In this document: positions 1-5,881 of the stretch, one piece after another
Numbering within the stretch: position 1 is the first letter of the stretch
Layout: the number at the start of each line of letters is the position of its first letter
Origin: Deltaproteobacteria bacterium
GTDB taxonomy: Bacteria > Desulfobacterota > Binatia > Binatales > Binataceae
Assembly: GCA_021780585.1 (NCBI GenBank)
Contig: JAJXYM010000419.1
Coordinates: 1-6,592, forward strand
DNA: 6,592 nucleotides
Reading direction: 5' to 3'
Made by a program: the position numbers and the translations under genes
Notes under the pieces: generated by a model
What the model was told of the DNA's origin: nothing
The model's input: only the letters and a program-made list of their open reading frames with translations
Databases searched by the model: none

Positions 1-199
1 CGGATGGATTCAGCGCGGCGACGTCGAACGGCTCGCGGCGGCGCTCAAGCGCTTCGGCAAAGCCGGCGAGGTGAAGATTTACGGCGGATGCTCGCACGGC
101 TTTTTCAATGACACGCGGGCCGACGTATACAGCGCCAGGGACGCGCACGACGCCTGGCGCCGCACGCTCGCGCTGTTCGAGCATAACTTAAAGCATTAG
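1..199 (+). CDS. Dienelactone hydrolase family protein (C-terminal fragment)
   Basis: The frame is open from base 2 to the TAG at 197-199 and gives the last 65 residues of a protein whose start lies outside the window. The motif YGGCSHGFFND (His codon at 95-97) followed by a DAWRRTLALFEHNL helix matches the C-terminal end of the dienelactone hydrolase family, where this His completes the Cys-Asp-His triad of an alpha/beta hydrolase. The Cys and Asp would lie upstream and cannot be checked. Family members hydrolyse dienelactones or other small esters and lactones in the cytoplasm; the substrate here is unknown. The usual pre-His residues are close to PGAGH or PGAEH, so the Cys two residues before the His is a small oddity. 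A 217-base spacer separates it from the glycan genes, so it is probably a separate transcription unit. Confidence 0.85.
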   Translation, partial: GWIQRGDVERLAAALKRFGKAGEVKIYGGCSHGFFNDTRADVYSARDAHDAWRRTLALFEHNLKH

Positions 200-370
200 T
201 TTAATTTGTTCGGCGGTCGGACTCGCGCCCCGATTCGGCCGCCATTTCAGCTTCCCGCCCGTCCCGATCGCGTCGCCGCGTCGCCGTCGCCGCGGCGGAC
301 AGTTCCGTTCGCGAACCGCCATTCCGCTCAGCGCGATCCGCCGGCGCGGAGCGCGAGGCCAGCGCGGGCT

Positions 371-398
371 TTGCCGCCGGACGCCGCGCCGATATCAT
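371..398 (+). promoter_or_regulatory. Candidate sigma-70 type promoter for the envelope operon
   Basis: TTGCCG (371-376, 4 of 6 to the -35 consensus) and TATCAT (393-398, 5 of 6 to the -10 consensus) are separated by 16 bases. A start site near 405 would leave a leader of only about 12 bases before the ATG at 417, or about 36 before the alternative GTG at 441. An A/T-rich hexamer is uncommon in this GC-rich DNA, and the position directly before a run of seven co-directional genes fits. The rest of the spacer (200-416) shows no convincing gene, RNA or terminator. The call rests on consensus matching by eye only. Confidence 0.3.
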
Positions 399-416
399 CC
401 TTGGCTGATTCTGTCG

Positions 417-1574
417 ATGATCGATCCCGCTGACAAATCCGTGGCCCAACCGCCGCGGCGCGTGTTGATCGTCCTACTGGGCGCGATCGGCGACGTGGTG
501 CGCGCCCTGCCCCTGCTCGGGCGCATCCGCCGCGCCTGGCCCGACGCGCATCTGGCGTGGGCGGTCGAACCGAAATCGCGCCCCGTGCTGGAACGGCATC
601 CGTGGCTCGACGAGCTGATCGTCTATGATCGGCGCCGCGCGCCGTGGTCGATTCCGGCGTTTATCGGCCGGCTTCGGCGCGGACGCTTCGATCTGGTGAT
701 CGACCTGCAACGCCATCTCAAGAGCGGACTGATTGCGCTCGCCTCCGGCGCGCCCGACCGGATCGGATTCGCGGCGGCCAACGCCAAGGAATGGAACGAT
801 CGCTTCTCGACCCGTCAAATCGACCCGCAGCCGCGGATGCGGCTCAAGCTGACGCAATATCAGGCGTTCGGCGACGCGCTGGAAATTGCGCCGGCGCCGA
901 TCGAATTCGGCCTGACGCTCGCGGCCGACGAAAGCGCGCGCGCGCTCGCCCATCTGGAGGGCCTCGCGCGGCCACTGGTGGGCGTGATTCTGGGGTCGTC
1001 GTGGCCGAGCCGGATCTATTTTCCCGAAGCGGTCGCGGCCGTGATTCGCGCGCTGGCGGCGCCGGCTGAGGGCGTTCCGGCGTTGACGCCGATCCTGATC
1101 GGCGGGCCGGAAGACGCCCCGCTGGGCGCGGCGGTGCGGCGCGAACTTGACGGACTCGAAGCGCGCGATCTGACCGGACGCACCAGCCTGCGCGACCTGG
1201 TCGCGATTTTCGGCGCCTGTGCGGTCGCGTTCGGACCCGATTGCGGCCCGATGCATATCGCGGCGGCGGTGGGATGCCCGGTCGTCTCGCTATGGGGTTC
1301 GACGGCGCCCGAACGGTCCGCGCCGTGGGGCTACGCGCATCTGGCGATGCGCGGCGAAATCCCGTGCCATCCCTGCTACCTGCGCGATTGTCCGATCGGC
1401 CGCGAATGCATGCGGCGGATCGCGCCGGAAGACGTGGCCGCGACCGTGCGGCGTGCGCTCGCCAGCCGCCGCGCGATCGGCGGCGGCGCAATTGCGGCGT
1501 CCGCCAACAGCGAAAGCGCCGAGCCGTCCGCGACTCCCGCGATCGGCGCCGCCGAAGCCAGGAGTTCGCGATGA
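417..1574 (+). CDS. Glycosyltransferase family 9 (heptosyltransferase-like, LPS core)
   Basis: This 385-residue protein resembles ADP-heptose:LPS heptosyltransferases (WaaC/WaaF type), which add heptose to the LPS inner core on the cytoplasmic face of the inner membrane. The N-terminus RRVLIVLLGAIGDVVRALP (residues 14-32) carries the GD signature; Asp26 aligns with the proposed catalytic base of WaaC. GSSWPSR (193-199) and DCGPMHIAAAVGCPVV (275-290) are the usual C-terminal donor-site segments. A cysteine group (317, 320, 325, 331; CHPCYLRDCPIGREC) matches the CxxC...CP...C block seen in many GT9 enzymes. The last 40 or so residues are Ala/Ser-rich and probably disordered. The ATG at 417 has no clear ribosome site; GTG at 441 (residue 9) would keep every motif and is a real alternative. 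The stop overlaps the next start as ATGA. The family call is firm; the donor sugar is inferred. Confidence 0.9.
   Translation: MIDPADKSVAQPPRRVLIVLLGAIGDVVRALPLLGRIRRAWPDAHLAWAVEPKSRPVLERHPWLDELIVYDRRRAPWSIPAFIGRLRRGRFDLVIDLQRHLKSGLIALASGAPDRIGFAAANAKEWNDRFSTRQIDPQPRMRLKLTQYQAFGDALEIAPAPIEFGLTLAADESARALAHLEGLARPLVGVILGSSWPSRIYFPEAVAAVIRALAAPAEGVPALTPILIGGPEDAPLGAAVRRELDGLEARDLTGRTSLRDLVAIFGACAVAFGPDCGPMHIAAAVGCPVVSLWGSTAPERSAPWGYAHLAMRGEIPCHPCYLRDCPIGRECMRRIAPEDVAATVRRALASRRAIGGGAIAASANSESAEPSATPAIGAAEARSSR
1560..1564 (+). promoter_or_regulatory. Ribosome binding site of the LPS kinase gene
   Basis: AGGAG lies six bases before the ATG at 1571, inside the last codons of the GT9 gene. It supports 1571 as the kinase start rather than any of the upstream in-frame codons, which would give a long overlap with the GT9 gene. 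Confidence 0.7.
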
Positions 1575-2446
1575 ATCCGCCGCGAGAACGCGCGTTCGCG
1601 CGCGACGGCTGGCGGCTGGTCGCGGCCGAGGCCGGGCTCGCGGAGGAAGCCAGCCGGGCGCTGATCGAAAAATCCCTCGCCGCCGCGCGCGGCGCGCTCG
1701 GCGCGCCGCGCCGCCGTTCGCGTCATGCGCGCACCTGGCAGCTTCGGATCGGCGCGCCGGCGACGCTCGAGGTTTTCATCAAGCTGCTCGATCCGCCGAA
1801 CGCGATCGGCCGGCTCAAACGAATCGCGCGCGGCGGACGGGCCGAGCACGTCGCGCGCGTCACGCGCGCGCTGGCCGCTTCCGGTTTCGCCGCGCCGCCG
1901 ATCCTGCTGCGCGGGGCGGAACGCGCGTCGGGCCGCGAATTGATCGTCGCGCCGCGCGCCGAAGGCGACGGTCCGCTGCGCACGCTCGCCGCGCTCGGCG
2001 CGAATCCAGCGGGCCTCGCGCGCAAGCGCGCCGTGATGCGCGCGCTGGGCGCCGAAATCGCGCGGCTCCATCGATGCGGCTTCGTGCATGGCGACCTGAC
2101 TCCGTTCAATATATTTTTCGTGCCGGCGGAGCCGCCGCGCTTCGTCCTGATCGATCACGAGCGGACGCGCCGCGCCTGCGCGATCGGCCGGCGCCGCCGG
2201 ATGCTGCGTAATTTCGTTCAGCTCGGACGCTTCGAGCTGCCCGGCGTCACGGCGACCGATCGGATGCGCGTGCTGAGCGGTTACACGGCGGGGATGACGC
2301 GGGCGCGGCGGCGCGCCACGATGCGACGGGCGGCGGCAATGGTCCGGCGGCGGCTCCGGCGCGACGGAAGCGCGCGGATCGCGCCGCTCGGAGCGGACGG
2401 CGACGGGCGCGGACGCGCGCGCGGGGACGGCATCGGCGATGGTTGA
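1571..2446 (+). CDS. Lipopolysaccharide kinase, InaA/WaaP (Kdo kinase) family
   Basis: This 291-residue protein has a protein-kinase-like fold of the LPS kinase group (WaaP, KdkA, InaA), which phosphorylates Kdo or heptose of the inner core from ATP. Visible landmarks in order: the beta-3 Lys71 in VFIKLLDPP; catalytic loop HGDLTPFN (173-180) with Asp175 as likely base and Asn180 for metal; LIDHERTRR with Asp195 in the place of the kinase DFG Asp. The following RNFVQLGRFELPGVTATDRMR segment resembles the tail of this family. The last 30 or so residues are Arg/Gly-rich and unlikely to be folded. The start is set by AGGAG and an ATGA overlap with GT9, which implies translational coupling; its end overlaps the GT2 start by 8 bases. 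The HGDLT loop also recalls Bud32/RIO kinases, but the IDxERTRR segment and the GT9 neighbour favour an LPS kinase. The target sugar is unknown. Confidence 0.8.
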   Translation: MNPPRERAFARDGWRLVAAEAGLAEEASRALIEKSLAAARGALGAPRRRSRHARTWQLRIGAPATLEVFIKLLDPPNAIGRLKRIARGGRAEHVARVTRALAASGFAAPPILLRGAERASGRELIVAPRAEGDGPLRTLAALGANPAGLARKRAVMRALGAEIARLHRCGFVHGDLTPFNIFFVPAEPPRFVLIDHERTRRACAIGRRRRMLRNFVQLGRFELPGVTATDRMRVLSGYTAGMTRARRRATMRRAAAMVRRRLRRDGSARIAPLGADGDGRGRARGDGIGDG

Positions 2447-3131
2447 AACGATAGAGCTTTCGGTCGTGATCCCGGTCTACAACGAGGTCGCGACGATCGG
2501 CCGGGTGATCGAGCGGGTGCTCGGATGCGGCTTCGACGGCGAGGTGATCGTGGTCGATGACGCCTCGACCGACGGCACCCGCGAATATCTCAAGCAACTC
2601 GAGCATCCGCGCGTCAATTGCTTTTTCCACGCGGTGAATCGCGGCAAGGGCGCGGCGCTGAGACTGGGTTTCGCGGCGGCGCGCAAGCCTTTCGTGATCG
2701 TGCAGGACGCCGATCTCGAATACGATCCGCGCGATTACGCGCGCGTGCTCGAACCACTGGCCGACGGCCGCGCCGACATGGTCTTCGGCTCGCGCTTCCT
2801 CGGCGGACCGCATCGCGTGCTGTTCTTCTGGCATTACGTCGGCAACCGATTCCTGACGCTGTTCGCCAACGCCTTCAACAATCTGAATCTGACCGACATG
2901 GAGACCGGCATGAAGGCGTTTCGGCGCGACCGTTTGACCGAGTTGAAGCTGAGCGCCGACCGCTTCACTTTCGAACCGGAAATCACGGCCAAGGCGGCGC
3001 GCGCCGGCTGGCGGATTTACGAAGTGCCGATTTCCTACTCCGGCCGCACCTACGACGAAGGCAAGAAAATCGGCTGGCGCGACGCGGTGCGCGCGATCGC
3101 GGCAATACTCTACTACCGGTTCATGGATTGA
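2439..3131 (+). CDS. Glycosyltransferase family 2, dolichol-phosphate mannose synthase-like
   Basis: This 230-residue GT-A enzyme resembles DPM1, which transfers a sugar from a nucleotide donor to a polyprenyl phosphate. The order of motifs is clear: SVVIPVYNE (8-16), VVDDASTDGT (38-47), NRGKGAALR (67-75), VQDADLEYDP with the metal-binding DAD (90-92), GSRF (117-120), TDMETGMKAF (152-161) and RTYDEGKKIGWRDAVRAI (203-220). There is no C-terminal membrane segment, as in the soluble DPM1 type, so the enzyme would sit at the cytoplasmic face of the membrane. The ATG at 2439 overlaps the kinase stop by 8 bases; a weak GGGGA lies 11 bases upstream, so translation probably depends on coupling. It could supply polyprenyl-P-mannose or a similar lipid-linked sugar for envelope glycans, but no acceptor transferase using such a donor is in the window. 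Family is firm, sugar and acceptor inferred. Confidence 0.88.
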   Translation: MVETIELSVVIPVYNEVATIGRVIERVLGCGFDGEVIVVDDASTDGTREYLKQLEHPRVNCFFHAVNRGKGAALRLGFAAARKPFVIVQDADLEYDPRDYARVLEPLADGRADMVFGSRFLGGPHRVLFFWHYVGNRFLTLFANAFNNLNLTDMETGMKAFRRDRLTELKLSADRFTFEPEITAKAARAGWRIYEVPISYSGRTYDEGKKIGWRDAVRAIAAILYYRFMD

Positions 3132-4306
3132 ACGGCCTAGGCGACAATGCGCGCGCCGAGGCGCCGCTCAGGATTGCGGGCGTCGATCCCGAACGCGGCT
3201 TCGCCGGCGGCGAAACCCAGGTGCTGGGGCTGACGCTGGCGCTGCTGCGCGCGGGCCATCAGGCGGAACTGATTTGCGATCCCGACGGCGAACTGTGGCG
3301 GCGCGCGCGGGCGGCCGGCGTCCGCTGCCATCCGCTGCGGATCCGCAATTCAGTCGACCTCGCGGCGGGCGTGCGGATCCGGCGGCTGCTGCGAATCAAC
3401 CGCTTTGACGTGACGCATTTCCATACGGCGCGGGCGCACGCGCTGGCGCCGTGGGCGCGCGGCCGCGCGCGGACGCTGGTGGTGACGCGGCGGATGGATT
3501 ATCCGCCGAATCGAATTTTCGCGCGCTGGCTGTTCGATCGCGCGGTTGACGGCGTGGCGGCGATTTCGCCGGCGGTCGCGGCGGCGCTTACGCGGGCGGG
3601 AGTCGCCCGCGCGAACGTCACGATTATTCCGAGCGGCGTCGATTGCGCCCATTTCCGGCCGCCCACGGACGACGAGCGGCGGGCGGCGCGGACGCGCTTC
3701 GGACTGGCCGACGACGAGTTTGCGATCGGCGCGATCGGTGCGCTCGCGGAGCGCAAAGGCCAGCGCTTTCTGATCGAGGCGATCGCGCGGATCCGCGAAG
3801 GCGCGGCGGACGGCGCTCCAGACGCGGGCGGGCGGGCGCGGGCGACGCGGTGCCTGATCGCCGGCGCGGGCGCGATCGGCGCGGCGCTGGCGGCGGAGAT
3901 CGAGCGGCGCGGAGTCGGCGGCGCGGTCCGGATGGTCGGACCGATCACGGACGCGCGCGACCTGCTCCGGGCGCTCGATCTTTTTGTGATGCCGTCGATC
4001 CACGAGGGACTCGGCGTCGCGGCGCTGGAGGCGATGGCGTGCGGCGTGCCGGTAATCGCCAGCCGGACCGGCGGACTGATCGATCTGATTGGCGAGGGCG
4101 GCGCGGGAATCCTGACGCCGCCGGGCGATTCCGCCGCGTTGGCGGAAGCGATCGCTTCACTGGCCAGGTCGCCGGCGCGACGCGCGGAAATCGGCGCGGC
4201 GGGCCGCGCGCGGGTCGCAACCAACTTCACGATGGCGGCGATGGCGGCGCGCACGGTCGCGCTCTATCGCGAAGCTATCCGGCGCCGCGGCGCGCGCGGC
4301 AATTAG
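3128..4306 (+). CDS. Glycosyltransferase family 4 (GT-B), TTG start
   Basis: This is a retaining GT-B transferase of about 392 residues, likely acting on the LPS core or another envelope glycan in the cytoplasm. Counting from TTG at 3128: GFAGGETQV (24-32), the N-terminal acceptor-side glycine motif; THFHTARAHALAPW; VTRRMDYPP; IIPSGVD (166-172); GALAERKG with Lys210; and HEGLGVAALEAM with the E-x7-E pair Glu293/Glu301 that grips the nucleotide sugar, followed by GVPVIASRTGG. The Arg often found in the GR...KG donor motif is Ala here. The frame stays open far back into the GT2 gene, but homology begins near LRIAGVDPERG, and no ATG or GTG lies in frame between the GT2 stop and the GGETQ motif. 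TTG at 3128 overlaps the GT2 stop as TTGA and is the best start. An 18-base gap leads to yicC. The donor and acceptor sugars cannot be told. Confidence 0.85.
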   Translation: MNGLGDNARAEAPLRIAGVDPERGFAGGETQVLGLTLALLRAGHQAELICDPDGELWRRARAAGVRCHPLRIRNSVDLAAGVRIRRLLRINRFDVTHFHTARAHALAPWARGRARTLVVTRRMDYPPNRIFARWLFDRAVDGVAAISPAVAAALTRAGVARANVTIIPSGVDCAHFRPPTDDERRAARTRFGLADDEFAIGAIGALAERKGQRFLIEAIARIREGAADGAPDAGGRARATRCLIAGAGAIGAALAAEIERRGVGGAVRMVGPITDARDLLRALDLFVMPSIHEGLGVAALEAMACGVPVIASRTGGLIDLIGEGGAGILTPPGDSAALAEAIASLARSPARRAEIGAAGRARVATNFTMAAMAARTVALYREAIRRRGARGN

Positions 4307-4315
4307 GACAAAGAC

Positions 4316-4319
4316 GAGG
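4316..4319 (+). promoter_or_regulatory. Ribosome binding site of yicC
   Basis: GAGG sits five bases before the ATG at 4325. It favours that start (MRSMTGFGRA) over the second in-frame ATG at 4334, and matches the usual family N-terminus. Confidence 0.6.
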
Positions 4320-4324
4320 CGGCA

Positions 4325-5200
4325 ATGCGCAGCATGACAGGATTCGGACGGGCGCAGCTCGAACGCGGCGGCTATCAGGCGGTGGCCGAGGCGCGGGCGC
4401 TCAATCAGCGATTTTTCGAATTGAAATTGAGCCTGCCGCGCGGCTGGGGCGAATACGAAGCCGAGGTGCGCAAGCTGGTGCAGGGCGTCGTCAGCCGCGG
4501 GCGGGTCGAAGTCTTCGTCCGCTGCGTCGCGCTCAAGCCGCCGCCGGCGCGGCTCAAGGTCAATGACGAGCTCGCCGCCAGCTACGTCAACGAACTGAAG
4601 CGGCTGGGCAAGCGGCTGGGACTTGACGGCGCGGTCGGCGTCGCGGCGATTCTGCAACGGCCCGAGATCTTCCACGTGGTCGAGGAGGAGCGCGACGATC
4701 GCGCCGGCGCGGAGCTGGCGATGGCCGCGCTCGGCCGGGCGCTGAAGGCGCTGGAGGGCGAGCGGACGCGCGAGGGCGCGGCGCTCAAGCGCGACTTCGA
4801 GACGCGGCTGCGCACGATCGGGCGGGCGGTCCCGCGCATCGAGCGGCTCGCGGCGGCCTCGCGCACGGCGATTCGCGCGAGCTTCGAAAGCCGCGTGCGC
4901 GAGCTGCTGGGCGATTTGCCGGTGAACGAAAAGCGCCTGTACGAAGAGGCCTCGGCCGCCGCCCAGCATGGCGATATCAGCGAGGAGATCACCCGGCTCG
5001 GAGTGCATCTGCAGGCGCTCAAGGCGGCGCTTGGACGGGGCGGACCGATCGGCAAATCGATCGAGTTCCTGCTCCAGGAGATCAATCGCGAAGTGAACAC
5101 GATGGGGTCGAAGTCGCAGAACGCAGCGCTCTCGCAAATCACGATCGAGATCAAGGGGGAAGTGGAGAAGATGCGCGAGCAGGTGCAGAACGTCGAATAG
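4325..5200 (+). CDS. yicC: YicC family endoribonuclease
   Basis: This 291-residue protein has the usual length and both halves of the YicC family. The N-terminus MRSMTGFGRA and the ALNQRFFELKLSLP segment match the YicC N-terminal domain; the C-terminal DUF1732 region shows DISEEITRL (217-225) and FLLQEINREVNTMGSKS (248-264). The middle (about residues 125-205) is charged and likely helical. E. coli YicC has been reported to act as an endoribonuclease on small RNA; the role in this lineage is not known. The gene lies 18 bases after the GT4 stop and 54 before gmk, the standard yicC-gmk order. No remA (DUF370) gene sits between yicC and gmk, unlike in some other bacteria. Family assignment is firm; the enzymatic role is from the family. 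Confidence 0.95.
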   Translation: MRSMTGFGRAQLERGGYQAVAEARALNQRFFELKLSLPRGWGEYEAEVRKLVQGVVSRGRVEVFVRCVALKPPPARLKVNDELAASYVNELKRLGKRLGLDGAVGVAAILQRPEIFHVVEEERDDRAGAELAMAALGRALKALEGERTREGAALKRDFETRLRTIGRAVPRIERLAAASRTAIRASFESRVRELLGDLPVNEKRLYEEASAAAQHGDISEEITRLGVHLQALKAALGRGGPIGKSIEFLLQEINREVNTMGSKSQNAALSQITIEIKGEVEKMREQVQNVE

Positions 5201-5254
5201 CGCCGATTCAAGTAAAACGTCATTTGCACGGATCGGAATGGTTGGTTAGCTTAT

Positions 5255-5881
5255 ATGATGGAGTTGGATCGTCGTCCCCGCCGCGGAATTATTTTTATCC
5301 TTTCGGCTCCCTCCGGCGCCGGCAAGACGACGATTTCGCGCGCGGCGCTCCAGCGAATCAGCGGACTCGAGCCGTCGGTCTCGATTACGACGCGAACGCC
5401 GCGCGACGGAGAAGCCGACGGAATCGATTATCGCTTCGTGAGTGACGACGAATTCATACGCATCCGTGACGCCGGCGAACTCGCCGAATGGGCGCGGGTG
5501 TTCGACGCGAGCTACGGCACGCCGCGCGCGCCGCTGGAACGGGCGGTGGCCGAAGGCCGCGATATCATGCTCGATATCGATATTCAGGGCGCCCGGCAGA
5601 TCCGTATCAACTACCCCGACGACACCGCGACCATCTTCGTGCTGCCGCCGAGCTTCGCTGAACTCGAGGAACGGCTGCGCGGGCGCGGCACCGAGGACGA
5701 AGCCGCGATTCGGCGGCGGCTGCAGCGCGCGCGCGCCGAAGCCTCGGCCTGGCCCGAATACGACTACCTGATAATCAACGACGAGCTCGAGCAATCGATC
5801 GCGCAACTGGGCGCGGTGGTCGCCGCCGAACGGATGCGCGCGGCGCGGCTGCGCCGGGAGTTCGACCCATGGCGGAGCTAG
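5255..5881 (+). CDS. gmk: Guanylate kinase
   Basis: This 208-residue protein is of standard length and converts GMP (or dGMP) and ATP to GDP and ADP in the cytoplasm, an essential step in GTP and (p)ppGpp supply. SAPSGAGKTT (17-26) is the P-loop with Lys24. SITTRTPRDGEADGIDYRFVS (43-63) and the SYGTPR turn (86-91) form the GMP site. LDIDIQGARQI (106-116) and the lid LRGRGTEDEAAIRRRLQRA are typical. Two ATGs stand in tandem at 5255 and 5258, and neither has a good ribosome site, so the first is chosen by convention. The 54-base gap from yicC is more A/T-rich than its surroundings and could hold an internal promoter, though I see no good -35/-10 pair. Its end overlaps the rel start by 13 bases. 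Confidence 0.96.
   Translation: MMELDRRPRRGIIFILSAPSGAGKTTISRAALQRISGLEPSVSITTRTPRDGEADGIDYRFVSDDEFIRIRDAGELAEWARVFDASYGTPRAPLERAVAEGRDIMLDIDIQGARQIRINYPDDTATIFVLPPSFAELEERLRGRGTEDEAAIRRRLQRARAEASAWPEYDYLIINDELEQSIAQLGAVVAAERMRAARLRREFDPWRS
5857..5860 (+). promoter_or_regulatory. Ribosome binding site of the rel gene
   Basis: GGAG, inside the last codons of gmk, lies eight bases before the ATG at 5869. It supports this start and a coupled gmk-rel translation. Confidence 0.55.

Noticed and set aside
212..243. Imperfect GGCGG...CCGCC hairpin after the hydrolase stop as a terminator
   Set aside because: The stem has a bulge and no T-run follows it. Such GC pairings are expected by chance in this DNA.
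307..316. Perfect 10-base palindrome GTTCGCGAAC in the spacer as an operator
   Set aside because: It is short, stands alone and does not overlap the candidate promoter. A chance match in GC-rich DNA is as likely; conservation in relatives would be needed.
206..433. Possible small gene in the spacer before GT9
   Set aside because: It would start with TTG without a ribosome site, its translation is Pro/Arg/Ala low complexity, and it overlaps the GT9 start. Nothing supports coding.
474..1256. Long open frame on the minus strand opposite the GT9 gene (similar ones at 4157-5137 and 5246-6058)
   Set aside because: These lie directly opposite well-supported genes, are rich in Arg/Ala/Pro and show no recognisable motif. 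They follow from GC-rich codon use, which leaves few stops in the shadow frames.
1219..2211. Plus-strand open frame spanning the GT9-kinase junction, and another at 3643-4566
   Set aside because: Both overlap firm genes in other frames, are Arg-rich without domain signatures, and have no plausible ribosome site.
2618..3127. Upstream extension of the GT4 reading frame into GT2
   Set aside because: The extra 170 residues are an out-of-frame reading of the GT2 gene with no GT-like motif. The GT4 homology starts after 3128.
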